Shown piece after piece: positions 8,993-17,346 of a DNA stretch of 64,000 nucleotides. The position numbers and the translations under genes are program-made. The notes below the pieces were generated by a model. The model was not told the DNA's origin and did no database searches. It saw nothing but the letters and a program-made list of their open reading frames with translations. Source of the stretch: Oceanobacillus bengalensis (GTDB taxonomy: Bacteria > Bacillota > Bacilli > Bacillales > Amphibacillaceae); NCBI RefSeq assembly GCF_003628445.1, contig NZ_RBZO01000021.1, positions 1-64,000 of the forward strand, written 5' to 3'. Numbering within the stretch: the stretch's first letter is position 1; every line of letters starts with the position of its first letter.

Positions 8993-9006
8993 TTGACGCG
9001 CGTCAA
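8993..9006. promoter_or_regulatory. Perfect 14-bp palindrome upstream of the ATPase
   Basis: TTGACGCGCGTCAA is perfectly self-complementary and stands out from AT-rich surroundings about 95 bp before the ATPase start. Its first six bases could serve as a -35 box, with TAGCAAT about 16-17 bases downstream on the minus strand. It is a candidate operator for a metal-responsive repressor, which I cannot name. Confidence 0.5.
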
Positions 9007-9071
9007 GATTCGGAGCAGATTTTAATCTTTTAATAAGGCTCTTTTCGTATTTTCCTGCTTTCTTTATAACT

Positions 9072-9160
9072 TCTTTAATTCAGAACAATTCTAAACACAC
9101 CGTTCCGGAAAGATACTTCGCTTTTCGTGGTTAGCTATTGAACCTCCACCGGTATTCCAC
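9072..9160. repeat. Remnant of dispersed repeat R1
   Basis: CTTTAATTCAGAACAATTCTAAACACACCGTTCCGGA (about 9072-9108) recurs almost identically near 30630-30665, followed by an 'ACTTCGCTTTTCGTGG' segment shared with other R1 copies. Only one border of the element remains here. The rest of the gap between the ATPase and ygaD holds only the ygaD terminator. Confidence 0.55.
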
Positions 9161-9182
9161 ATATCTTTACCCATAAAAATAA

Positions 9183-9212
9183 GCAGTCCATTTCATGTGT
9201 GAAATGGACTGC
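9183..9212 (-). terminator. Terminator after ygaD
   Basis: A perfect 13-bp stem, GCAGTCCATTTCA with TGAAATGGACTGC and a TGTG loop, followed on the minus strand by TTATTTTTAT. Confidence 0.88.
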
Positions 9213-9269
9213 CTTAAAATTCAATATTCTATTCCCTATTTAAACCCAATGCATGAACTACCATCTATG

Positions 9270-11018
9270 CTAGTCATCCAAGTTCTGTACCTGATATAAA
9301 TTATAATAACTGCCTTGCTTTAGCATTAATTCATCATGAGAACCTACTTCGGTTATTTCCCCATTTTCTATAACAACAATCCTATCAGCATGCGTAATTG
9401 TTGCTAATCGGTGCGCGACAATAAATGTTGTACGGTCTGAAGCAAGTTTTTCCATTGTTTCTTGAATTAAATGTTCACTTTCTAGATCAAGCGCAGATGT
9501 CGCTTCATCAAAGATTAGAATTGGTGGGTTTTTCAAGAACACACGCGCGATAGCTACTCGCTGCTTCTGACCCCCAGATAATTTCACACCACGCTCCCCA
9601 ACCAGCGTGTCATAGCCATTCGGTAACTTTTCAATAAAGCCATGAGCATTTGCGGCCTTTGCTGCTACAATTACTTCTTCGTCTGTTGCTTCTGGATTTC
9701 CCATTCGAATGTTAAAAGCAATTGATTCACTAAATAAAATATTATCCTGCAATACCATACCAATATTATTTCGTAGTGATCTTGCTTTTACATCACGCAG
9801 GTCCATTCCATCAATTTTTATCGAACCATCTGACACGTCGTAAAAGCGTGGAATCAAACTAACGATTGTTGACTTTCCTCCACCACTCATTCCGACAAAA
9901 GCTATCGTTTCTCCCTTTTCAACATGAAGATTAATATTTTTAAGCACTAATTGTTCTTCATCTTCATATCGGAAAGATACATTCTCTATATCAACTTTTC
10001 CTTCGACCCTACCGAGCTTGATTGCATTCTCTTTATCAGTGATATCGTATTTCTCATTGATAAATTCCATCACACGGTCAATGGATGCAATCGCTTGAAC
10101 GAGCGTTGTCGATGAGTTAATTAATCTTCTTAACGGACTGTATACACGCTCCATGTATCCGACAAATGCAACCATCGTTCCTACACTTAAGCCCTCACTT
10201 ATTACGAGATATCCACCAAATGCGACGACAAGTAATGGAGCTAAATCCGTTATCGTATTTGTTACTGCAAAGGTTTTTGCATTCCAATCAACCTGTTTCA
10301 TCGCCTTACGTAAAAAGGTATCATTCCGCTTCCCAAATTGGCCCTGTTCATATTCTTCCAGGGCGAAGCTTCGAGTAACCGGAATTCCTTGCACACGTTC
10401 ATGTAAATGACCCTGCACCTCCGCCAGCGCTTGTGACCTCTCCCTCGTTAAACGGCGTAATTTACTGTAAAAGTACTTAACCGCAAATCCAAATAAAGGA
10501 AATAGAATGATAGAAATAATCGTCATTTTTACATCTAACGTTAACATAATACAAATAGCTATAATAATCGTTATTATGTCTAACCATATATTCATCAAAC
10601 CGGTTATGACAAAATTCTTCGTTTGTTCGACATCATGTATTACCCGGGAAATTATTTCACCGGATTTTGTCGAAGAATAATATTTTAAGCTCAAATTTTG
10701 TATATGATCAAAGAGTTTATCCCTTATATCATATATAATTCTGTTTCCAACCCACTGCGCTAAATATTGCCTAATGTATTCAATTGGTGGGCGAAGAACG
10801 AGAAAAACGACAAATGCAATACCCATAATCCAAAAAAGTTCATTTAGTTTTTCGGCATTAGCCATACCCTCTGCTGCAACAATATTGTCCAAGACGTATT
10901 TTAAAATTAACGGCATTAATAATGGGATACCAAATTTTACAATACCGACAATAATAGTCCAAAAGATTTTCCATCTATAGGGTTTAACAAATTCCATGTA
11001 TTGTTTTACACTGCTCAT
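9270..11018 (-). CDS. ygaD: ABC exporter half-transporter YgaD
   Basis: A 582-residue fused membrane/ATPase protein of the MsbA/LmrA type, acting as a homo- or heterodimeric exporter. Six membrane helices occupy about the first 310 residues. The nucleotide-binding domain has Walker A GMSGGGKST, signature LSGGQKQR, Walker B ILIFDEATSALD and the H-loop in TTFIVAHRLATI. The substrate is unknown: a drug, lipid or peptide is possible. The position between the ATPase gene and ygaC matches B. subtilis ygaD. Terminators flank it on both sides, so it is a single transcription unit. Confidence 0.92.
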   Translation of the reverse strand: MSSVKQYMEFVKPYRWKIFWTIIVGIVKFGIPLLMPLILKYVLDNIVAAEGMANAEKLNELFWIMGIAFVVFLVLRPPIEYIRQYLAQWVGNRIIYDIRDKLFDHIQNLSLKYYSSTKSGEIISRVIHDVEQTKNFVITGLMNIWLDIITIIIAICIMLTLDVKMTIISIILFPLFGFAVKYFYSKLRRLTRERSQALAEVQGHLHERVQGIPVTRSFALEEYEQGQFGKRNDTFLRKAMKQVDWNAKTFAVTNTITDLAPLLVVAFGGYLVISEGLSVGTMVAFVGYMERVYSPLRRLINSSTTLVQAIASIDRVMEFINEKYDITDKENAIKLGRVEGKVDIENVSFRYEDEEQLVLKNINLHVEKGETIAFVGMSGGGKSTIVSLIPRFYDVSDGSIKIDGMDLRDVKARSLRNNIGMVLQDNILFSESIAFNIRMGNPEATDEEVIVAAKAANAHGFIEKLPNGYDTLVGERGVKLSGGQKQRVAIARVFLKNPPILIFDEATSALDLESEHLIQETMEKLASDRTTFIVAHRLATITHADRIVVIENGEITEVGSHDELMLKQGSYYNLYQVQNLDD

Positions 11019-11059
11019 CGCAAACCTTCCTCTTTACTGTTCTTATAATAAAAAAATAA

Positions 11060-11088
11060 ATCCTTGTTACACAACACGTAACAAGGAT
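11060..11088 (-). terminator. Terminator between ygaC and ygaD
   Basis: ATCCTTGTTAC (11060-11070) pairs perfectly with GTAACAAGGAT (11078-11088), loop of seven; it separates minus-strand ygaC from ygaD. Confidence 0.85.
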
Positions 11089-11104
11089 GTTGTTCGTTAA
11101 AACT

Positions 11105-11632
11105 TTAACGATACGTTAAGTATCTCTCATACCAATTATCAATAAATTCTGGTGAAAAAGGCCCTTTGCGCTGACGAACCCATCTGATGAGGTAATTAAT
11201 ATTATTATGTAGGATACGATCCAAAACAACTGGATAATTCATTTGCTCTTTATGTTCATCATATTCATCAACATCTAATACATCGTATGTCATATCTGGA
11301 TACACTTTTAAATCCAGATCATAATCGATGTATTTTAACGCTTCTTCATCAAACACAAATGGAGAGCTAATATTACAATAATAATAGATCCCATCATTCC
11401 GGATCATTCCAATAATATTAAACCAATGTTTCGCATGGAAATAGCATATCGCTGGCTCTCTTGTTATCCATGTTCTACCATCACTTTCTGTAACTTGTGT
11501 TTTATCATTTGCCAAGACGACAACTGATTCTGTACCTCTTAATACGAGACTATTCTGCCATACTCGATGTAGTTGCCCATTATGTTTATAGCTTTTTATC
11601 TGTATCTTTGACCCTGCTCTCGGAGCAACCAT
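11105..11632 (-). CDS. ygaC: YgaC, DUF402 nucleoside phosphatase family
   Basis: A 175-residue DUF402 protein. The S. aureus homologue is a nucleoside tri- and diphosphatase (Ntdp). Conserved acidic and aromatic features are visible, including [22 protein letters not shown] and DVDEYDEH, which in this family hold the divalent metal ions. The protein is full length, with no signal or membrane segment. It sits between ygaD and sspE, as in B. subtilis. The exact cellular substrate is not predictable. Confidence 0.9.
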   Translation of the reverse strand: MVAPRAGSKIQIKSYKHNGQLHRVWQNSLVLRGTESVVVLANDKTQVTESDGRTWITREPAICYFHAKHWFNIIGMIRNDGIYYYCNISSPFVFDEEALKYIDYDLDLKVYPDMTYDVLDVDEYDEHKEQMNYPVVLDRILHNNINYLIRWVRQRKGPFSPEFIDNWYERYLTYR

Positions 11633-11734
11633 CCTATCTACCTTCCTTATCTATATCCCATTAGTCATCTTGCATCAATTATATAGATAATACGGTGAAA
11701 TATAAAGCGAAAGACAATAGCAGGTAAAATGGAA

Positions 11735-11765
11735 GAAGAGCACCCTAACACTTAGGATGCTCTTC
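11735..11765 (-). terminator. Terminator after sspE
   Basis: GAAGAGCACCCT and AGGATGCTCTTC form a stem of 11 pairs with one mismatch, just downstream of the sspE stop on the minus strand. T-rich sequence follows only weakly. Confidence 0.7.
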
Positions 11766-11800
11766 CCCACTCATAAGTAAATTTCAGGAAGGAAATTTAC

Positions 11801-12049
11801 TTATTTTTTATTAGATTCAGCTTGTTGGTTTTGTTTTCTCACTTCTTGAGCGTTTGTCTCAGAAGCGAACTCTGTACCATACTGACTAGAACCTTGTGCT
11901 GCTTTTTTATTTTGCTTTCTCACTTCCTGAGCATTTGTCTCAGAAGCAAACTCTGTTCCATATTGTCCAGTACCCGCGGCAGCTTGTTGGTTTTGCTGTT
12001 TTACATGCTGAACGTTCGTACCAGAAGAAGTTTTTTTAGGATTAGCCAT
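11801..12049 (-). CDS. sspE: Gamma-type small acid-soluble spore protein
   Basis: An 82-residue Gln/Asn/Ala-rich protein with two near-identical internal repeats, each containing QYGTEFASETNAQEVRKQN. TEFASE is the site cut by the germination protease Gpr. This is the layout of SspE, the amino-acid store of the spore core, degraded at germination; gamma-type SASPs do not coat DNA. The ATG at 12049 follows GGAGGTG. Expression in the forespore under sigma-G is expected from the family; I did not verify a promoter. Its presence marks the host as a spore former. Confidence 0.95.
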   Translation of the reverse strand: MANPKKTSSGTNVQHVKQQNQQAAAGTGQYGTEFASETNAQEVRKQNKKAAQGSSQYGTEFASETNAQEVRKQNQQAESNKK

Positions 12050-12208
12050 CAATATCACCTCCGCAATAATTAATTTGTCCAGATACCGGTTTGTTATCCA
12101 ATCTTTTTTTCTTTAACAAGTGACAATTATGGTAATAAGTGTTGGGGAAGAAAGAAGAAATTACACAAATAATATTAGCGAAGGCATTCCTTCTATAGGA
12201 GGAAAAAA

Positions 12209-12385
12209 ATGAATACAATAAATACGAGGGACTTTACAGAATTGTCCATGATGAGTAAGTCAAAATGGAAAGATGATGAACTAAACTATTATCAACATGC
12301 ATTATCTCAATTACTCCCATATGTAAATGCAGAAGGTTTAACGATATTGCATGAAATAAATAAGGAATTGATCAGAAGAGGTTAA
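12209..12385 (+). CDS. Small conserved-looking protein, YfhS-like by position
   Basis: A 58-residue reading frame with an excellent ribosome site (AGGAGG seven bases before the ATG). The protein is hydrophilic, begins MNTIN, contains KWKDDELNYYQHALSQLLP and ends in a basic helix (HEINKELIRRG). No membrane or metal motif is seen. It stands divergent from sspE, on the opposite strand to mutY. B. subtilis has the small gene yfhS in this interval, so a YfhS-like protein is plausible, but I infer this from position, not recognised sequence. Function unknown. Confidence 0.65.
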   Translation: MNTINTRDFTELSMMSKSKWKDDELNYYQHALSQLLPYVNAEGLTILHEINKELIRRG

Positions 12386-12615
12386 ATAAGTCGGTAAGAC
12401 GCCTGTCCTAGATCTTGTAATTGGAGAGAGATTAGTCCATGAGATCCTTTGTCATGGACTTTCACTAAGGATGAAAGGAGTTTTTCGTAAGCGTGAAAGC
12501 CCTTCTTTCTCATTGAATTTCGTGCTATCTGCTGATTCTTCCCCCCCCCATCTACCGTTTCTTCTGATTAAAGTGTGTATTGCCTATCAGAGCAACTTTA
12601 TTTATTGAATATCAA
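12386..12615. other. Intergenic stretch with two small hairpins
   Basis: No credible gene. GTCCATGA (12436-12443) pairs with TCATGGAC (12453-12460), and CTTTCAC (about 12461-12467) can pair with GTGAAAG (about 12495-12501). A run of nine C lies at about 12541-12549. These could be part of a 3' untranslated region of the small upstream gene. Confidence 0.35.
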
Positions 12616-12644
12616 AAATGCCCAGAAATTCATTCTGGGCATTT
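12616..12644 (-). terminator. Terminator after mutY
   Basis: AAATGCCCAGAA pairs perfectly with TTCTGGGCATTT (12-bp stem, 5-base loop), 24 bases behind the mutY stop. Confidence 0.85.
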
Positions 12645-12667
12645 ACTAGCTAATGATTGCCATATTG

Positions 12668-13732
12668 TTATATGAACTTCATCATATTCTGATGGGATAC
12701 TGGAAAAGGATATGTCTTTAGGTCATTTTTCTTCACAAACCGCAAACGCGGAGCTGTTACAGTTTTTTCTTCTGTTTCCACCTCATGAATCTCCAATTCC
12801 CATATCAAATGGGAAAAAACATGCTTGAGATCCCCTTTTTTCTGCTGATTTCTAACAGTAAGACCGTATTGCTTCAAAAATTCTGATTCGATATCTATTT
12901 CTTTTGAAACTACCTCTATCATTGGAAATTGCCATAAATCAGCTAGTAATCCTGTATTCGGGCGCTTTTCAATTAAAAATTCATCTTTTTCATTTTTCAC
13001 CAGCAACGCAATATATTGTAATTTCTTTTGTTTTTTCGCCTTTGATTTAATTGGTAAAACTTCCTGAACCCCATCCTGAAATGCCCTGCAATGTTCCGCT
13101 ACTGGACACACTAAACAAGCTGGTGACTTGGGCGTGCAAATTGTCGCACCAAGGTCCATGATTGCTTGGTTATATGATGAAGGATCATCTTTTGAAATAA
13201 GTTCCTCAAGGTATTTTTCCATTTGTTTTTTTGATTTAGCTAGTGCAATATCATCTTCAATCTTTAACACCCTTGAAAAAACACGCATCACATTACCATC
13301 TACTGCAGGCACTGGCTGATTATAGGCTATGGAAAGAATAGCGCCCTTTGTATAGGGCCCAACACCTTTTAATGATTCTAATTCCTTTGCATCATCAGGA
13401 ACCTTTCCATTATACGTTGCAACAACTTCCTTTACCGCTGCTTGCAGATTTTTAGCACGAGAATAATAGCCAAGTCCTTCCCACGCTTTAAGTACATCTT
13501 GTTCCTCTGCTTTTGCTAAATCATATACAGTTGGAAAGCGTTCCATAAAACGGTGGAAATATGGGATTACTGTATCCACCTTTGTTTGTTGTAGCATAAT
13601 TTCAGATACCCATACTTTGTATGGATCATGACTTCGACGCCATGGTAGGTCACGTTTATTTTCGTAATACCAGTTAAGTAAATCTTCCTCAAACTGAAAA
13701 TTGTTAAAATCTTGTAATATTCCCTGACTCAT
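12668..13732 (-). CDS. mutY: Adenine DNA glycosylase MutY
   Basis: Base-excision repair enzyme of 354 residues that removes adenine paired with 8-oxoguanine. The helix-hairpin-helix LKGVGPYTKGA is followed by the catalytic Asp in PVPAVDGNVMR. The [4Fe-4S] ligands are spaced C-x6-C-x2-C-x5-C (CTPKSPACLVCPVAEHC). The last 120 residues form the Nudix-like domain that recognises 8-oxoG. ATG follows AAGGAAGTG. Divergent from yfhP, as in B. subtilis (yfhQ-yfhP). Confidence 0.95.
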   Translation of the reverse strand: MSQGILQDFNNFQFEEDLLNWYYENKRDLPWRRSHDPYKVWVSEIMLQQTKVDTVIPYFHRFMERFPTVYDLAKAEEQDVLKAWEGLGYYSRAKNLQAAVKEVVATYNGKVPDDAKELESLKGVGPYTKGAILSIAYNQPVPAVDGNVMRVFSRVLKIEDDIALAKSKKQMEKYLEELISKDDPSSYNQAIMDLGATICTPKSPACLVCPVAEHCRAFQDGVQEVLPIKSKAKKQKKLQYIALLVKNEKDEFLIEKRPNTGLLADLWQFPMIEVVSKEIDIESEFLKQYGLTVRNQQKKGDLKHVFSHLIWELEIHEVETEEKTVTAPRLRFVKKNDLKTYPFPVSHQNMMKFI

Positions 13733-13828
13733 GATTGCACTTCCTTATGATACAATAAATGTATAAATATTTATGATTAAAAAGGTAAAACTACATATAG
13801 ATAATAGAGCGAAGGAGGACCTTGGACT

Positions 13829-14815
13829 ATGGATACAGGAACCCATATTGTCATGGGTATTGCACTCGGTGGCCTTGCAACCGTTGATCCTGTTGTGCAA
13901 AGTGACCCAGCACTATTCCAAGCAGTATTAGTTGGTACTATCGTAGGTTCTCATGCACCAGACTTCGATACTATCTTTAAGTTAAAAAACAATGCTACTT
14001 ATATTCGTCATCATCGCGGTGCATCTCACTCAATACCAGCCATTATTCTATGGGGTCTGCTCATATCTGGTGTAATATTCCTATTTGTTCCAGATGTAAG
14101 TTTTCTTCATTTATGGCTTTGGACTTTTCTAGCCGTAATTATCCATGTATTTGTTGATTTATTCAACGCTTACGGTACACAAGCATTCAGACCCTTTACA
14201 AATAAATGGATAGCACTCGGTTTTATCAATACGTTTGATCCATATATATTTATGCTGAATGTCGGTTTGATTTTAGCTTGGTTATTAGGAGCACATCCCG
14301 GGATTACCTGGCTTATTGTTTATTCCGTGATTGTTTTATATTACATTAAACGTTATTTGGATAAAAGGGAAATCGTTAAGAAAATCCAGGAAAATATCCC
14401 TGGAACGATTGAGATTGCAACATCACCTACTTTGAAACAAAACTATTGGCGTGTCGCAATCACAACTTCAGATAATTTCTATGTTGGTACAGTTGAAAAT
14501 GGCCACATTGAAATTGTTGATGAATTTACTAAGATTCCATTACCTGACTTTCCAATCATGCAAAAAGCATTAACAGATAAAAATGTGAAATCCTTTTTAA
14601 ACTTTTCTCCAGTATATCGCTGGGAAGTTAATGAGTACGATAATTATACGGAAGTACGACTCATCGATTTACGTTACCGTTCTAAAGAATACTATCCATT
14701 TGTAGCCGTTGTACAAATTGACCGTAATTTAGAAATCATCAGTTCCTATACTGGCTGGATTTTCTCCGAGTATAAACTACAACGAAAATTGTACGTGGAA
14801 GATAATCCAATTTAA
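13829..14815 (+). CDS. yfhP: YfhP, membrane-bound metal-dependent hydrolase (DUF457)
   Basis: A 328-residue protein. The N-terminal half is the YdjM/DUF457 membrane module: a start MDTGTHIVMGIALGG, a conserved SHAPDFDTIF and RHHRGASHSI (His/Asp metal-type motifs) and about four membrane helices. The C-terminal 130 residues are soluble. Members are annotated as metal-dependent hydrolases or LexA-regulated membrane proteins; B. subtilis YfhP has been linked to control of the neighbouring gene yfhO, but no yfhO is seen here. GGAGG lies nine bases upstream of the ATG. Confidence 0.88.
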   Translation: MDTGTHIVMGIALGGLATVDPVVQSDPALFQAVLVGTIVGSHAPDFDTIFKLKNNATYIRHHRGASHSIPAIILWGLLISGVIFLFVPDVSFLHLWLWTFLAVIIHVFVDLFNAYGTQAFRPFTNKWIALGFINTFDPYIFMLNVGLILAWLLGAHPGITWLIVYSVIVLYYIKRYLDKREIVKKIQENIPGTIEIATSPTLKQNYWRVAITTSDNFYVGTVENGHIEIVDEFTKIPLPDFPIMQKALTDKNVKSFLNFSPVYRWEVNEYDNYTEVRLIDLRYRSKEYYPFVAVVQIDRNLEIISSYTGWIFSEYKLQRKLYVEDNPI

Positions 14816-14827
14816 CATGTAACATAT

Positions 14828-14861
14828 AAAAGCAGCAGGCGCCTAAGTACCTGCTGCTTTT
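14828..14861 (+). terminator. Terminator after yfhP
   Basis: AAAAGCAGCAGG (14828-14839) pairs with CCTGCTGCTTTT (14850-14861), a perfect 12-bp stem with a 10-base loop. Confidence 0.87.
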
Positions 14862-14867
14862 CGATTT

Positions 14868-15070
14868 GTTCTTTTCTAAAAGAATGTTGCTTTTCACATA
14901 TTATGTGTAAAATGTGAAGAACGTAGTGCGTTAGCACGGAGTTGGCTCACCAGCCGCCCACGGAAAAGCGAAGTGCATTGCCGGGACGGTGGGATTATGC
15001 ATATTTCAAATTACTTCACAATTTATACCCCTACGAGGCCAAAGAAGCAACAAACATTAAAAAATAGCCT
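14868..15070. repeat. Dispersed repeat R1, short copy
   Basis: The core contains GTAGTGCGTTAGCACGGAG and GGCTCACCAGCCGCCCACGG, also found at 23555-23690, 38190-38300 and 57720-57830. The borders are TCTTTTCTAAAAGAATGTTGC on the left and GCAACAAACATTAAAAAATAGCC on the right, imperfect inverted repeats of each other. It ends immediately behind the yfhH stop codon, so it occupies the 3' flank of that gene. Inner parts of longer copies are missing. Confidence 0.75.
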
Positions 15071-15071
15071 T

Positions 15072-15404
15072 CTATTTTACCTTTTTCCCTAATAAAGAAA
15101 TTGGTAGCGCTTCTTCATCTTCAAGAAGTTCATCTAAAAGATTAATGCGCTGTCCCCATGCAAATACACCATTTATGTAATTAATTTTAAATGTAAATCC
15201 CGGATCCATTTTCAACTGATATACTTCATCCGCTTTAAATTCTTCTGGATTCATCGTATAGGCCATAGCAACCTGCATTTTTCTTTCATTGATTTGTACT
15301 TCAGATATATTACCCAATTGTTCCGCCTTTTGCGCTTTCTCCTTAAGCTTCCCAATCTCTCTATATAATTCTTCAATGGAATAATCACTATAGCGATAAT
15401 TCAT
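15072..15404 (-). CDS. yfhH: YfhH family protein (DUF1811)
   Basis: A 110-residue cytosolic protein matching the YfhH/DUF1811 family. It starts MNYRYSDYSIEELYREIGKLKEKA, followed by a helical first half and a small beta-rich second half (YQLKMDPGFTFKINYINGVFAWG). The function is unknown; the family fold resembles a small SH3-like/helical structural-genomics target. It follows recX on the same strand with 51 bp between, and the pair is conserved in Bacillus, so co-transcription is likely. Confidence 0.9.
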   Translation of the reverse strand: MNYRYSDYSIEELYREIGKLKEKAQKAEQLGNISEVQINERKMQVAMAYTMNPEEFKADEVYQLKMDPGFTFKINYINGVFAWGQRINLLDELLEDEEALPISLLGKKVK

Positions 15405-15455
15405 GTTGATTCCCCCTTGTAGTTATTTTACATGGAATAGATAATAAAACCAATC

Positions 15456-16268
15456 CTATCTTTCTAGACGCTCATCTAAATAACGGTTAATGACTTCAAT
15501 AGAAAAGCCTTTTCGATACAAGCCTTCCTTTATTTTATTCTTTAGTGCATAACCCTCATGTTTTGCACTATGTTTTCGTAATAGCTTGTCCCCTTGATAA
15601 GTGAGTGCATCCCACTCCGCATCATCATCCTTTTCCTCATGTATCTCAGATAATGCACCGCTAATGACTGCTTGTGAAAAACCCTTTTGTAAAAGCGTTA
15701 TCTGCAGTTTTTGGATTTGATTTTGAAAAGATTCTTTCTTTGTTGTTTTCACTTTTTTTTCTGCCCAGTGAAGCACTTTTTCAAATTGGATTTCATATGG
15801 ATATTCTGAGATAGCCTCCTCCGCAATTGTTGCTGCTACTCCTTTTTCAATTAGCTCCTTCTTTATAAGCAAAGGACCTTTACTTGACGTATTCATCCGT
15901 GTACGAACGAACATTTCCGAAAATAATTTGTCATCCAATAGTTTTGCCTTTATTAATCGCTCTGTAACGATTGGTATATGTTCTGGGTTTACTTCCTTCT
16001 TTATTAGGTAATCTTTCATTTCCTTTATCGTACGCATGCGATAACTTAAAAAGTTGATTGCTAAACCGTATGTTTTCTCTAAATTATCTTTTTCAATCAA
16101 TTCTTCCATTAAGGATTGTTCTAACTCAAGACCCTTGCGAAGATGATATTCAACTAGAATTGCTTCATCCACACTAAACCCATAGGACTCTTCATCACCA
16201 TCGGATATATAAATATTATAACGATCTTTTCTTTTCTTTTGCGTTGTAATACGGGTAATTTCCTTCAC
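15456..16268 (-). CDS. recX: Recombination regulator RecX
   Basis: RecA-modulating protein of 270 residues, the long Bacillus form. It consists of repeated three-helix RecX modules, with NFLSYRMRTIKEMKDYLIKK, FVRTRMNTSSKGPLLIKKEL and, at the end, a third and fourth repeat (RKGFSIEVINRYLDE). I favour the GTG at 16268 (eight bases after AAGGGG); a GTG three codons earlier overlaps the site. RecX inhibits or remodels RecA filaments. It precedes yfhH, as in B. subtilis. Confidence 0.93.
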   Translation of the reverse strand: MKEITRITTQKKRKDRYNIYISDGDEESYGFSVDEAILVEYHLRKGLELEQSLMEELIEKDNLEKTYGLAINFLSYRMRTIKEMKDYLIKKEVNPEHIPIVTERLIKAKLLDDKLFSEMFVRTRMNTSSKGPLLIKKELIEKGVAATIAEEAISEYPYEIQFEKVLHWAEKKVKTTKKESFQNQIQKLQITLLQKGFSQAVISGALSEIHEEKDDDAEWDALTYQGDKLLRKHSAKHEGYALKNKIKEGLYRKGFSIEVINRYLDERLER

Positions 16269-16472
16269 GCTGCTCACCCCTTTTCTATTTTAACATTTTT
16301 TGAATCCGTGTCACATAAGCGAAAATATTACATATCCTGTATTTGAATATTTAGCCAAAAAAATCCACGAAAAATTAACAAAAAAATCATTTCCATTTTG
16401 AAAAAAACATTGTAAAATGAAGTTATCAATTTATGAGAGAGATGAAAATTTAAATCACAAAACTCATAACTA

Positions 16473-16600
16473 AATAGGGAAGGCAAATGGTGCGCCACCA
16501 GTTGATACTGGTTCTAGTGGGTTCGATTCCCACCCCGAATTTTTGTTGAACTTAAAAATGAAAATTCGAGGGTGGGACCACTCACTAGTTTTCCCCTATT
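16473..16600 (+). ncRNA. tRNA-like structured leader upstream of the GNAT gene
   Basis: The + strand can be drawn as a tRNA. Acceptor: AATAGGG (16473-16479) with CCCGAAT (16534-16540), five of seven pairs. D arm: GGC (16482-16484)/GCC (16494-16496) with a GG-containing loop. Anticodon-type arm: CCAGT/ACTGG (16498-16502, 16507-16511) with a loop of only four bases. Variable region: five bases. T arm: a perfect GTGGG-TTCGATT-CCCAC (16517-16533). No CCA follows. A competing fold uses the same bases: CCCACCCCGAATTTT (16529-16543) pairs with 16561-16576 (one bulge), CTAGTG (16514-16519) with CACTAG (16583-16588), and AATAGGG with CCCTATT (16594-16600). The Shine-Dalgarno AAGGAGGG follows at 16632. 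It may be a cis-regulatory leader or a decayed tRNA gene; I recognise no named RNA family. Confidence 0.55.
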
Positions 16601-16648
16601 GGAGAACGGTACGTGCATGCCCACCTGGAATAAGGAGGGTATTTTTTT

Positions 16649-17206
16649 ATGTTAAAAATGCGTGACTTACACGAGGTGCCGGTATTATTTGAATTAATGT
16701 CACATCCAGATGTATTTCCCTATGTTAGACATAAAGCATATACAGTAGATGAATTTTACTTCATTACAAAGCATACGATTGAAGCGGAAGAAAGTGGAGA
16801 ACTTATTTCTCGCACCATTTTAGACGAATATCAACAACCGATTGGTACAATTAATCTATTCGATATTGACAAGAACTATGGATTTTTAGCTACATGGATT
16901 GGTAGCCCGTATTTCGGAAAAGGCTATAACAAACACGCAAAAGAGCAATTTTTCGATGAATTATTCTTTTCCCATCAAATTGATGGTATTTTCATGAAGG
17001 TTAGAAAAACAAATACTCGCTCATTAAAAGCAGCTAAAAAATTACCTTACGTAACACTTGCAAATGAAACCTATCGTGAAGTATATGAGAAGATTAATAA
17101 CAACGACGATATTTATGATCTGTTTGTTATTACAAAAGAACACTATGCTGCTTACAAGCAATTTGCTGCCATCGATGCCGCATCTGCTGGTGAGGAAGTT
17201 TCCTAA
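16649..17206 (+). CDS. GNAT-family acetyltransferase (RimJ/RimL-like)
   Basis: A 185-residue N-acetyltransferase-fold protein. The N-terminal part carries the RimL-like opening (MRDLHEVPVLFELMSHPDVFPYV). The acetyl-CoA region is around IGSPYFGKGYNKHAKEQFFDELF (about residues 85-107), where the Q/RxxGxG/A loop is represented by YFGKGYN; the following VRKTNTRSLKAAKKL is the typical 'N-x-x-S' helix. The substrate is unknown: a protein N terminus, an amino acid or an antibiotic are all possible. AAGGAGGG precedes the ATG by nine bases. It lies divergent from recX, and its 5' region contains the tRNA-like RNA, so translation may be controlled by that structure. Confidence 0.85.
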   Translation: MLKMRDLHEVPVLFELMSHPDVFPYVRHKAYTVDEFYFITKHTIEAEESGELISRTILDEYQQPIGTINLFDIDKNYGFLATWIGSPYFGKGYNKHAKEQFFDELFFSHQIDGIFMKVRKTNTRSLKAAKKLPYVTLANETYREVYEKINNNDDIYDLFVITKEHYAAYKQFAAIDAASAGEEVS

Positions 17207-17346
17207 ATTAGTCGACCTCATACTAAGATAACCCTACCGAGAGTCTAGCTTCATTTAAAATAAAAAACAGACTATTTTTATTACCATTTTGAATGTATAT
17301 TTTTACCTCCAAAGGTAATGATAGGTTTAAAAAGCGAGGGATTATC

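Noticed and set aside
16473-16540. Functional tRNA gene
   Set aside because: Anticodon loop too short, two acceptor mismatches and no CCA; better described as tRNA-like.
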